Below are positions 54,805-64,000 of a stretch of DNA of 64,000 nucleotides, piece after piece. The notes under the pieces are model-generated. The model was not told the origin of the DNA. It saw only the letters and a list, made by a program, of their open reading frames with translations, and made no database searches. Positions within the stretch are counted from its first letter, which is position 1; each line of letters opens with the position of its first letter. A program made the position numbers and the translations under genes. Location of the stretch: the NCBI GenBank assembly GCA_963921795.1, contig OY997643.1, positions 13,217,043 to 13,281,042 on the forward strand. The letters are read 5' to 3'. The stretch comes from Nannobrachium achirus (lineage: Eukaryota; Chordata; Actinopteri; Myctophiformes; Myctophidae).

Positions 54805-55432
54805 CAGGGGTGTCGCACCACATTCTGGGGCCCTGGGTATACAAGGATTCACTCACATTTTGCGCTTTAACTATGTGCCGCGCTGCGAGCTTGTAGATCT
54901 GCTATTTTTGAAAAATCGTGAAAATGTGTGTATGAGTCTGAATATTTCAAATCCGTCTAAGGTTTTTTTTTTTTTAAACCTATGTTTCTATGGGGGTCCG
55001 CACATTGTTCCGTCAGTTCGTTGTTCCGAGTAGCGTCGGCAGGTTAGTTACTCGGCACGGTTACTGAGGTTAGGTTTAGGTTTAGGTTTAGGTTTAGGGT
55101 TAGGGTTAGTTTTAGTGTCGGCATACCGGCCCGTAGGCATATTGATGCGGACCCGTTTCTATGTCAGTGGTGCTCAAATATTTTCATGTGAAGGACCCCA
55201 AAAATCATATCTATTTGGCCACGGACCCCCATCTCAAACCATTTCCTTCCAGGGACCCCACCCCCCCCCGAAGCAAAATTTGAGTTACACATTTTCACGA
55301 CTTTTCAAAAATGGGAGATCTTATATATCTGCTATTTTTCAATAGCTAAATAGCTATAAAATAATTAAGGCCCCTCCACCTTGGGCCCTAGTAACTCAGT
55401 CCCACTTTCCCCCCTCCCTTGTGACGCCCCTG
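54805..55432 (-). mobile_element. hAT-like family F, reverse, between 21-bp direct repeats
   Basis: CAGGGGTGTCGCACC to TTGTGACGCCCCTG, reverse of other F copies. A 21-base block (CGCTCGTGCGACTCC... / CGCTCGTGCAACTCC...) stands on both sides, longer than the usual 8 bp. The nested C is cut at the hairpin apex (54875) and hosts N3. Confidence 0.8.
54993..55154. mobile_element. Element N3 with telomere-like interior, 9-bp TSD
   Basis: GTTTCTATG at 54984-54992 and 55155-55163. Ends GGGGTCCGCACATTG and TGATGCGGACCC. Interior 55069-55112 is GGTTTAGGTTTAGG then GGGTTAGGGTTAG. Confidence 0.8.
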
Positions 55433-55780
55433 CGCTCGTGCAACTCCCCGCACTGCCGGCGATAGACCCAGACTGTACAGAGAGAGGCCAAAGGTGCCAG
55501 TGCTTCACCTCCAAACGACCTCACATGGGACTGGGCCAGAAGCTCACAGGGCAATAGCAACTAAGGTCCTGCCGCGAAGCAAGGAATGTACACTAAAGCG
55601 CTCCGGCAAAGCCCCGGCAGGTCCACTGCACCCAGACACATCCCAGATGAATCCCTTAACAGCAGCTGAACGATATCACACACCGGGTTCAAGTACAGGT
55701 GACAGTGGGTTTGGACAACTAGAGTGATGCTTGTGAGACACTAAATCGAGTCGAGTACCAAGCTGTTGCAGGGAACAATA
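55433..55780. other. Unassigned DNA
   Basis: Unique-looking, no exon supported. Confidence 0.4.
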
Positions 55781-56093
55781 TTAAAGGAGTAGTTCACCCC
55801 CAAAATGACTTATTTCCTATTGATTACTCAGGCCATGGAGACTTGAGTTCAATAATATTTTTGGGTTTTTGTCACATTCCTAAGACAATAATTTGATTAC
55901 AATAAATGTATCGCCATTGATTCCCAAATGCATTCGGGTCCCCATCCGGAATCAATGGGGGTGAATTTACTTTTTTAACTTTTTTTGTCTTAGGAATGTG
56001 ACACAAAACAAAAGATATTAATGAACTCAAGTCTCCATGGTGTGAGTAATCAATAGAAAAAATTTTCATTTTGGGGGTGAGCTACTCCTTTAA
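55781..56093. mobile_element. MITE family S, copy 2
   Basis: TTAAAGGAGTAGTTCACC to GAGCTACTCCTTTAA, 313 bp; GGAGACTTGAGTTCAATA near the left and AATGAACTCAAGTCTCC near the right give a second inverted pair. Confidence 0.82.
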
Positions 56094-56603
56094 CACCTTG
56101 GGAGCCAAACTCGTTCAGTGACGAGTTAAGGCACTAGGTGTCACCAAGCCAAAAGGAGTTATCTCGTTGAGAGACGAGGCAACATAGGGTTAACTGTACG
56201 TGCCTGCAGCCTGCCCTCTGAATGACCCGAGTCCATTACGTCACCCCGTAGCAGGGAGAGAGAGAGGGGGAGAGGATATAGCGGAGCCTGCTTACATTCC
56301 TTTCCATTCTACTTTGAAACATAAGAAGGGCTTTATCTCTGAATGAGGTAAAAAGAACGCCAGGGAAGCAGAGATCTGATTGTTTTCACGGCGACACTAT
56401 AACGCGATGGTCGGCTCCCATTTGGATTTTAGTTTCGCGAGCTTTTGTAAACAAAGGGATTATCTTCCTCAATCGTCAGTGGACCCCCACGTGCACACGC
56501 ACAAAGCTTCAGGCTCTTCAAAATAAAACGTGAGTGAACGGCAGCAGCAGCAACAGCTAGAAATGTTAGAAACCTGAGCAGTCCATGTGTTAAAGTAAAG
56601 CAT
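56094..56603. other. Unassigned DNA with CTCGTT palindrome cluster
   Basis: 56112-56190 contains ACTCGTTCAGTGACGAGT and TCTCGTTGAGAGACGAG, two short palindromes near a GGGTTAAC, possibly the eroded end of another TTAA element. Confidence 0.4.
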
Positions 56604-57049
56604 TGTTAAAGATGGGGTGCCGGGATTTTTTTCCCTCCTACAACATAATCACCAGGTATTATGATTATACTTGGAGGAGGATCTTTTTCAAAAATGTGTA
56701 CGGAAAGTGTTAAAATTATGTTTTTTATGTGACCACACCCACCTGCTCCTTAAGTATGCCTGGTTGTCAGGTGGGTGGTGACCCAGCTGAAGTTAGCCAC
56801 GCCCACAGATGTTGTGGAATAGTAAAAGGGGAGGGGATGATGATATGATGTCATTATATCAGTGTATTTCAACTGGGCCTTTTGACTCAGAGGCTTTCAG
56901 CTTTCAGGGAGTAACCAAAAATACACAGGGAAGACATGTTTGCATATTATAACCACACCCGGTGGGCTATTAGAGTAATGTTAACTCCATAGACACATAC
57001 AAAACAGAAAAAAGTATAAAACTATGGCACCTGCCACCACCTCTTTAAC
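56604..57049. mobile_element. Element T (GTTAAAGATGGGG ends)
   Basis: GTTAAAGATGGGGTGCC to CCACCACCTCTTTAAC, 446 bp, imperfect inverted ends. Part of it (CAGGTATTATGATTATAC ... GGAAAGTGTTAAAATTA) is found in reverse at 63325-63445. Confidence 0.65.
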
Positions 57050-57055
57050 GATCAA

Positions 57056-57766
57056 CAGTGATGGAAAAAGTACTCAAATTTTTTACATAAGTAAAAGTAT
57101 CAATACTGCAATTCAGAAATACTCTGTTACAAGTAAAAGTCCAGAATTCAAAATGTACTTGAGTAAAAGTACAAAAGTATTGGCATCAAAATGTACTTAA
57201 ATTAAAAGTACAACATGTTTGAAAATAGCAGATCTACAAGCTTGTAGATCAGCTATTTTCAAATAGCCAAGGTTTAAAACAGGGCTTAAGTGGTTTATGT
57301 GTGTTTTATAATATTTCAATTTATATCTGCAAAGTAACTAACTAAGGTTTTCAAATAAATGTAGTGGAGTAAAAGTACAATATTTGGATCCGAGATGTTG
57401 TGGTGTAGAAGTAAAAGTACTGGAAATTGGGAACACTCAAGTAAAGTACAAACACCTCAACATTGTACTTAAGTACAGTACTTAAGTAAATCGTGGTTAT
57501 CGGGTGGAAACCTCGTATCTCCAAGTTTCAAATGTGTACGTTCTTTCGCAAGCAGATCTACAAGCACACAAGCAGATCAACAGCAGATCAACAGCAGATC
57601 TACAAGCACACAACGCCTATGCGAGGCGTTGTGTGCTTGTAGATCGTCTGTTTTCACTAGTTTAAATCATTTTTAAAAGGATGAATGCAAAACAAACGGT
57701 TTTGGACATACAAGGTTTACACCCGATAACGACGAAATGTACTCTTTTTTTTTTTTTACATCACTG
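57056..57766 (-). mobile_element. hAT-like family E, reverse, hosting D
   Basis: CAGTGATGGAAAAAGTAC to TTACATCACTG; the body mirrors 8038-8545. The minimal hairpin at 57218-57263 (46 bp) has outer stem TTTGAAAATAGC/GCTATTTTCAAA. Element D (57487-57737) interrupts the right end. Confidence 0.8.
57487..57737 (-). mobile_element. Element D, reverse, with repeated hairpin arm
   Basis: AATCGTGGTTATCGGG to CCCGATAACGACGAA. The hairpin's left arm is reiterated: AGCAGATCTACAAGCACACA, then two AGCAGATCAAC units, then the arm again (57551-57616). Confidence 0.82.
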
Positions 57767-57922
57767 TAATCTTTTCAAAAGCCGGTCACGTTTCTGTTGA
57801 GACTGACTGACTGCTCGCTCATTGGAAAGAGATGATCAGAAAATCAATGCTGTTTACTTTCAATGGGGTTTCAGACAGAGATGATGTGAGCCAGAACAGG
57901 ATAAAATGAAATCTCACTCACA

Positions 57923-58436
57923 CAGTGGCGTCAGTTCAGCAAAAGCTAGGGTATGGCAAAGATGGGAGTCCTCATGGAAAAGAGGCATTACATTTTGTAT
58001 AACACGGTTCTATTGTGAAAATAGCCGATCTACATGCTCACAACGCCTCGCAGTGAGCATGTAGATCGGCTATTTTCACAATGTCTGAAAAAAAACAAAA
58101 AACTAGTTTTGTCAGTTTTTTACACAGGTTTCTGCGGTTTCTTGGGCTGGATATGGCAGCCCCGAATGGTTGTTCAAGTGCACCAAAACTTAGCATGTTA
58201 GTAAACGTGCCACAATTAACAATAATGCATTGCGCCTGTGCAGCTGACCTGCGGAACCTGGGAATATACCATCTTGTCAAGATGGGGAGAATACAAGTGT
58301 GGAGAATATAATTATAATACCTTGTTAAAGTGACCATTTTATTAAATGTTGCATTTTTTTATTTGCACTTTTATTTTCCCCCTGGACCCAGGGTATGTCA
58401 GCTGCATACCCCTGCCATACCCAATTGACGCCCCTG
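57923..58436 (+). mobile_element. hAT-like family J, perfect TSD
   Basis: CAGTGGCGTCAGTTC to CAATTGACGCCCCTG; CACTCACA at 57915-57922 and 58437-58444. Hairpin 58012-58082 shortened at the apex. TAACACGGTTCTATTGTG beside the hairpin equals reverse family B sequence. Confidence 0.92.
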
Positions 58437-58444
58437 CACTCACA

Positions 58445-59331
58445 GCCTACTTTCTTTCTTTCTGCAGGCACAAAGAAGCCTTTCTATTCTTTTTCGGGCA
58501 CACATCATAAATATCACAAACAATGCTGGTATATGCATATTTCATCAAAGGCCTTGCACGTCACTATCTTATCATCAATTTAACATCACGATTGATTATG
58601 ATAAAAGCATAAGACTCCTCAACAACGCCAGCTTCTTCTTTTTTGTGATTTTGCTTTGAGGAATTCAGTAAATGTATAAATAATATTGATTGTTGCCTGG
58701 TAACAGTATAGATATCCTGAGCCTGTCACACCCTTTGTCACCGATATTTTTCTAAGGGGAATTACAATGGGTGTACAACACATACTGTAATGTACGTACT
58801 CTATGTATTTACATTATGCAACCTTAAATCCTGTGTTGACTTAGTACTATAGTACTTGTCCGACTTTATTTCCGGGTAAACTTTATTTTGCCCCGCTATA
58901 CTACTCATACAGTTTTTGGGTTATTGGGCCATTTGTCATATGTACTTTAGTCGTGAATATATTTTCTTCATCGACTTGAATGGGAAAATGCTAAAATTTA
59001 ACTTTTCCCAAATATGGAGACACACAGATCTCGATATACAGTATGGCCATTAATTTATTTATTAGTGAATACATTTTCCCCCATTGACTTGAATGGGGAA
59101 ACTTCAAATGGTAATTCATTTGCAAGTGTGTCTCGCGCCACGGCAACCACGCTTTTTCTAGTTCATACACCCTTACGGGTCAATTTGCGTCCACTGGATT
59201 CCGAATTATTTGCTGGTACATGATTACAGAATGGTGTCATGGTCCGCTGGCAGCTTGCTAATTAATGCTCCGACCCCAATGCAAATCCATCAGTGCCATT
59301 TCTCTGATGAAAAGATCAATATGGCTTACAT
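58445..59331. other. Unassigned DNA
   Basis: 58915-59110 has two CCATTGACTTGAATGGGG-like stretches in direct orientation (about 58972 and 59080), otherwise nothing supported. Confidence 0.4.
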
Positions 59332-60195
59332 CAGTGGTTCTCAACCTTTTCAGGCCGCGACCCCCAAAATAATCATATTTTAACTGGGGAACCTCCACCC
59401 TGACAAGCTCGTGGAATTGTAGGTATTACATTTAATGTGACTCGGTTCCACAGATAAATATTGTGAAAATAGCTGATCTACATGCTCACAACGCCTCACA
59501 GTGCAAGGCGTTGTGAGCATGTAGATCAGCTATTTACACAATGTTCGTCTTGAAAGTCCTTAAATTGTCACTTTATAAATGTGCAGATACCTTGTATACA
59601 TTTATGTCGGTTTGTTTACCGTTGAGTGAGACATTTTGTTTTACATTAAAAAACTCTTTTACCGCTTCGGACGTTCCCGTTCGCCCCAATTTTCAACCCA
59701 GCTCGTTGCCAATACGGCTCTTCTTTTTACCTTGTCTGATGACTGTAAGCTGATGTGGGGTCGCGCCGCCGTGTACAGTAAAAACATCTCCCGTAATGCT
59801 GCTCTCAAAAATTCACCGCACATTAGCAATAATGGAGTCCCAAATCACTTCCTGGCTGTTTTCTGTGGATCTGTTCTAGAAAATGCATTTCTATGCTCTG
59901 AATGGATGGCAAGCGAAGCGGCCCAATTCACAGTCAATCTTTGCATAAGGCTGCACTCTGCCGCCAGCTTGGCTAAAGTACACATATGAGCATTGTATTG
60001 TAAAAATAATTCGTTTGAAAATATCAATAGATAATTTTCTATAACATCGCAAAGGTAAGCTGCTTTTTGCTGGCACCAGCCACAATAAATAAATAATAAC
60101 ATCTGGCAGTAGAACTGTTGATAATCATCTGGGGACCCTACAAAATAATTTGGGGACCCCACTTCGAGTCCCAACCCCAAGTTTGAGAAGCACTG
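59332..60195 (-). mobile_element. hAT-like family B, reverse, long copy, TSD 7/8
   Basis: CAGTGGTTCTCAACC to AAGTTTGAGAAGCACTG with GCTTACAT and GCTTACAC flanks. Hairpin 59460-59542 has a paired change, AGCTGATC/GATCAGCT. About 450 bp (59650-60110) between the B parts is not in other copies; it may be more of the parental element or a later insertion, and I see no transposase motif in it. Confidence 0.82.
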
Positions 60196-61067
60196 GCTTA
60201 CACCATCCGTGTAATAATGTGAAGTTTGTTTCCTTCTTCTATAAAGTGCTGACTGCAGGCCATCTGTAACGGCAGCAGGCCTTTTGTGTTATTGTGAGTC
60301 GACAAAATTATGTGATTCATCTTAAATAAATCCCTGATCCATTAAAAAAGTCTGTTTTGTTGATAACTTTTCTGGTCATGGACACAGAGAGGAATATGAA
60401 ACACGTTTATGACATAAAAATCGCAGGTCGTGGGTATATGCGAAGTGAGCAGGTCAAACACGACACACTGCATATCTCCTTGTATGGGCCGTTCAATCCG
60501 TGACGTCTGTCACTTTGTGTGTATGAGCAAGGATTTCCGTATGGAGATCTGTGCTTAAACATTAAACACAAAGTGAAATGTAGGAGCTGTTTGCACCGCT
60601 CATAAAACAATAAAAGAACAACAACAATATTGTACACCTTCTTTTGCTTTTTATTCAATACACTAGACTCTATTGAATAGAGCATTACACAATACATAAC
60701 AAATATTATGAAATTGTGTATTAGGCCTATAGCAATATTTAGAATATTTACAACATTTGAATGCATATTTATGAATACTGATACCGCGCGTAATCTCTGT
60801 CTTTTATAAATATTTATTTTCCCCTCTGCAAACCAATTCCCCATATAAACGTCTTGTTATCTGGGCATTTGAACAACACAGTCAGGCTTCGTGGAAGAAA
60901 GCTCAAAGCCACAGGATCTCAAGAATTTAAGAGGCTAAAATGTCACAGATGTGTATCTCTTGTGGCTTGTGTTGTGCTCCATACGTCGCACAGCTTTCCC
61001 TCTATATCCTTGGATGCAGGGGAAAAACAACCACATAACAGCGGAGAAAAAGAGAATAGAAGAAATA
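60196..61067. other. Unassigned AT-rich DNA
   Basis: No exon or repeat terminus supported. Confidence 0.4.
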
Positions 61068-61193
61068 AAAAAGAATACATCAGAAAAGAGCAAAAGAGGG
61101 AAAGATTTGCCACAGAGGCACAAAAAATCCAAGGTCCAGGCACTCAGGTGGATTTAGAAATAAAAGGCCTTTATTTGTGAACAGGCTAGAACA

Positions 61194-61815
61194 TTAAAAC
61201 CCATTTAGGCCTAGAATTATTGAATGCTTTAACCAGTGAAAAATAGCAGATATACAAGCTCGCAGCACGGCACCGAGTGCCGCGCTGCGAGCTTAGATCT
61301 TAGAGCTTAGATCTGCTATTTTTTTAAAAGTCGTGAAAATGTGTGCAAATCTTTGAATATAATGTATTTTCAAAGCGAACGTTTGTAACTCAAATTTTGC
61401 TGCTGGGTGGTCTCCGGAACTAAATATTTTGAGATGGGGGGTCCGTGGACAAATGCATATCATTTTGAGGGTCCTTCACATGAAAAAGTTTGAGAACCAC
61501 TGACATAGTAGTCTCTCAAGAACAGACTAACTGAGCTCCAGTTAGTGAAAAGGACCTTTTCTTTGATGATGGCTGGCCAGATTGCTGACATAAAAACATA
61601 GGTTTTTCAAAAAACCTTAGAAGGATTCAAAAGACACTTATAGAATCGGGTCAAAATTCGAATTTTTGCGTTTTTTCAAAAATAGCAGATCTACAAGCTC
61701 GCAGCGCGGCACTCGGTGCCGCGCTGTGAGCTTGTATATCTGCTATTTTTCAATATTTAAAGCATAAAATAATGATACACAATAATGTGTACCCGTCCCG
61801 TTCTAAATGGGTTAA
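61194..61815 (+). mobile_element. piggyBac-like family C, full copy with TTAA
   Basis: TTAAAACCCATTTAGGCC to CTAAATGGGTTAA. The left hairpin (61238-61325) contains a tandem duplication of its right arm (GAGCTTAGATCT twice); the right hairpin 61678-61750 is complete. Confidence 0.86.
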
Positions 61816-61819
61816 AAAA

Positions 61820-61870
61820 CACCAACGCGTTTCGGCAAATGCCTTCTTCAGGGTGTCAGTAACACCCTGA
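61820..61870 (-). ncRNA. Hammerhead-ribozyme-like motif with all core elements
   Basis: Minus strand: ACACC, CTGAAGA (fits CUGANGA), A-GGC-ATTT-GCC stem II, GAAAC, GCGTT, GGTGT. Stem I pairs ACACC with GGTGT perfectly, and stem II GGC with GCC. The stem III region is minimal (AC/GT around GC), as in small type I motifs of Penelope-like elements, which often need dimers. A palindromic second half-copy runs the other way (ACACCCTGAAGAAGG on the plus strand at 61862). Confidence 0.5.
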
Positions 61871-61955
61871 AGAAGGTGATGTGAGTGCCTGGACCTGGAT
61901 TTGTTGTGCCTCTGTGGCAATTTTTTTCGTCTTTTGCTCATTGTATTCCCTTTCA

Positions 61956-63053
61956 TGAGCACCGCGGTGGTTTGAGGGATACCAGTAGCGCCCCTGCTAT
62001 CTTCTTTCTCTGCACAACAGAAAAGAGTTTAGTATTTTTGGCCTTGCTAGCAGCGGATGGAAACCTTGATCGGTCTAACACTTTAGTCCCAAACAAGTTA
62101 TCTAAAATAAATGTATATTTGCTGGATTGCCATGGAATTGTATGTACAGCTTCATGCCCTGATGATGATCCCTGCTGACCCCATGGGTCTTTCCTCTAGC
62201 GCCACCATTACGGCCGAGCTACACCAAGCCGGTTTGCGCGCGTCAGTGTGTATGCGTGCGTATGCGGGTCGTGCGCGCGTATGCGCGTTTTGGATAGATC
62301 CAATGTATATCAATTCAGCCGGCTACACCAGGCGTACGGATAGCGCGAACCACGGACACGCATTCCCTAAAAATAGGATTGGTTCTATTTTTTAAGCACG
62401 CGTATGCGTTTTGTACACTATCTGGTCTTCCTCACATATAGGCCTACTCCCTCCTTGGTGTAGCCTGGAGCGTTTACGCATACTATATCTGGTCTTCCTC
62501 ACATATAGGCCTACTCCCTCCTTGGTGTAGCCTGGAGCGTTTACGCATACGCGAGCGTCTTCACGGACAGTACGCGCGTATGCGCGCATTTTTTGGTTTA
62601 GTCCGGCCGTCAGACCACAATCTCCACTTGCACCCACGATACTGTATGTATGTCAAAATGTAATGGGTAGATAGCAGAATGAATCCTACTGTATTTGGTG
62701 ACTATTATCTTTTCTCTTGTGTCACCTTTGAGTGAATTAACAATAAATGCCCAATTCAAATGTTTTACATGATTTTCCATAAAACATTTTGCCTCCCTCA
62801 CTAAGGGGATCACAGGTCTCTGTGGTGGTCAAAGCACCAATTGGTTCCAACCACCTTGGTCCAGCAGGGTGATTAATAATAATAATCTCGAGCACTTATT
62901 AACCACTTTCTACTGTACAATTTTCAATCCTTTTCAAAAATAGCAAAATAAGATCCACAAGCTCGCATCGCGTTGGGAGTTTCTACTGCAAGTGGGCTAT
63001 TTTAATACAACACCATTGTAAGACAATCCAAAATGGAGATTACAGTAAAGGAA
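61956..63053. other. Unassigned DNA with a 68-bp tandem duplication
   Basis: TCTGGTCTTCCTCACATATA through GGAGCGTTTACGCATA occurs at 62421 and 62489 (period 68). The area is rich in GCGTATGCG words. A degenerate hairpin lies at 62934-63003. Confidence 0.6.
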
Positions 63054-63250
63054 TAGTTCACCCCCAAGAAGACTCTTTTTTTTTTAATTTATTCTCACGC
63101 CGGAATCAATGGGGGTAAATTCATCGTAATCAAATTATTGTTTTAGGAATACATACAGACAAAAAACAAAACATTTTATTGAACTCAAGTCTCCATGGTG
63201 TGAGAAATCAATGGAAAAAAGGTCATTTTGGGGGTGAACTACTCCTTTAA
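63054..63250. mobile_element. MITE family S, shortened copy
   Basis: TAAAGGAATAGTTCACCCCC to GTGAACTACTCCTTTAA; about 110 bp shorter than the other two copies. Confidence 0.78.
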
Positions 63251-63324
63251 ATGGTTAAATCAGTTACAAAGATAAAACAAAGGGATAAGTATGCGACATA
63301 ACAAGAGACCATAAACCATAAATG

Positions 63325-63445
63325 CACCCTTAATGAACTGGTGGGTGTGGCCACATAAAAACGTAATTTTAACACTTTCTGTACACTTTTTTGGAAGAAA
63401 TCTTCCTCTTAGTATAATCATAATACCTGATCATCATGTTTTAGT
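63325..63445 (-). mobile_element. Fragment of element T
   Basis: Reverse match of about 120 bp to 56650-56790 (GGTGGGTGTGGCCACATAAAA, TTTTAACACTTTC, TATAATCATAATACCTG). Confidence 0.65.
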
Positions 63446-63686
63446 GGTTCACGTGTTGAAAAGAGGGGCTTTATAGTCTCTTAGTCTTGTTTATTCATGT
63501 GAAGCTACTGTATGTACTGTATATATCTATTTAATAATTGAATCCTTGAATTAATTACCTCGGACTGACAGTATGGCTTACAGATCAATATGACTAGAAT
63601 GTATAATCTTACATCTTTACATTGCATCATGGCTTTCAGTTTTTTTTTTATATAAATATAAATAAATTGTGATTATTATAATTATA

Positions 63687-63954
63687 CATATCGTCGCTGT
63701 CGGGTGAAAACCTTGTATGTCCAAAACCGTTCGTTTTGCATTTACCATTTTAAAAATGATTTAAACTAGTGAAAACAGCCGATCTACAAGCACACAATGC
63801 CTCGCACCGCGAGGCGTTGTGTGCTTGTAGATCGGCTGTTTTCACTACTTTTGTGCGACGGCCTTGTATGATGAAGCAGGGCTTTGCTTTGCAAAAGAAC
63901 GTACAAATTTGAAACTTGGAGATACAAGGTTTCTGCCCGACAGTGACGATATAA
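63687..63954 (+). mobile_element. Element D, free-standing, perfect hairpin
   Basis: CATATCGTCGCTGTCGGG to CCCGACAGTGACGATAT. Hairpin 63767-63847, arms of 39 bp with one mismatch, outer stem TAGTGAAAACAGC/GCTGTTTTCACTA. No M sequence around it. Confidence 0.9.
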
Positions 63955-64000
63955 TAATAAACTACATTAGGGTCTGAGTAAAAGGGGGAAAACTATTCTG

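Larger units (their letters stand above)
61068..61955. mobile_element. Foldback with about 75-bp arms hosting family C
   Basis: Arms 61070-61148 and 61880-61955 are inverted copies (TTTGCCACAGAGGCACAAAA / TTGTTGTGCCTCTGTGGCAA; GTCCAGGCACTCA / GAGTGCCTGGAC). Between them are a family C copy and a hammerhead-like block at the inner edge of the right arm. This arrangement may be the remains of a Penelope-like or other retroelement inverted junction. Confidence 0.65.

Noticed and set aside
59541-60180. Transposase remnant inside the long family B copy
   Set aside because: Frames of 70-117 codons show no hAT transposase motif that I can recognise.

Overview
This is eukaryotic, almost entirely non-coding DNA, most likely from a percomorph-type teleost fish. 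Evidence: tRNA-headed SINEs of fish type with 16-bp target duplications, an L2-like LINE relic, a gypsy LTR/gag fragment, many short hAT-like elements with 8-bp target-site duplications (TSDs), piggyBac-like elements at TTAA, and long CA/CT microsatellites. No complete protein gene is visible. The only convincing host-gene piece is a short candidate first exon on the minus strand (9657-9580). It has a perfect SAASATGGCGGC start context, a mitochondrial-type N-terminus, a GT donor, and CCAAT and CACGTG boxes just upstream.

The rest is nested transposon remnants. I letter the families for cross-reference. hAT-like (8-bp TSDs seen for most): A (GGGTCTTCAAC ends), B (GGTTCTCAAC), E (AGTGGTGTAAAG), F (GGGGCGTCAC), G (TAGGGCATTAAC), H (GATGGGACGATA), I (TAGGGCTGTCACG), J (AGTGGCGTCAG), M (GGGACGTGCTGG), Q, W, Y. 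TTAA-flanked, piggyBac-like: C (CCCATTTAGGCC), U (CCCTGCAAGGCCC) and the 3161-3814 element. Others: D (ATATCGTCGTTGTCGGG), S (AAAGGAGTAGTTC), N (9-bp TSDs with telomere-like interior), and several foldbacks.

The striking feature is one hairpin module, with stem AGC(A/C)GATCTACAAGC plus arms and a GC-rich apex. It occurs more than 50 times and sits inside at least eight families that otherwise look different (A, B, C, D, E, H, I, K). In most of them the stem is lengthened by family-specific flanks that are themselves inverted repeats. A few copies carry paired (compensatory) stem changes. Many deletions end at or beside the hairpin apex, and some copies carry inverted or tandem duplications of an arm. 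I read this as a mobile or self-propagating hairpin that colonised several non-autonomous transposons and acts as a local rearrangement hot spot. The mechanism is inference.

Layout: 1-9.3 kb holds A, H, C, I and E copies in AT-rich DNA; 9.5-9.7 kb the candidate first exon; 10-13.9 kb B, W and F copies with a long CA tract; 14.4-17.9 kb a SINE, an inverted-repeat-bounded element and a quiet stretch; 18-25.4 kb C, F (one holding a gypsy LTR), element R with SINE plus N, and M/D; 25.6-27.9 kb a duplicated segment with a readable insertion order; 28-34.4 kb U, C, F, S, Y, M/D; 35.3-37 kb a CpG-rich retroposon-like block; 37-41.7 kb J, C, Q, K; 42-45.5 kb A, foldbacks, G; 45.6-49.8 kb M/D composites and an L2-SINE-MITE nest; 51-58.4 kb F, C, U, N, S, T, E/D, J; 59.3-63.9 kb B, a C-bearing foldback with hammerhead-like motifs, S, and D.
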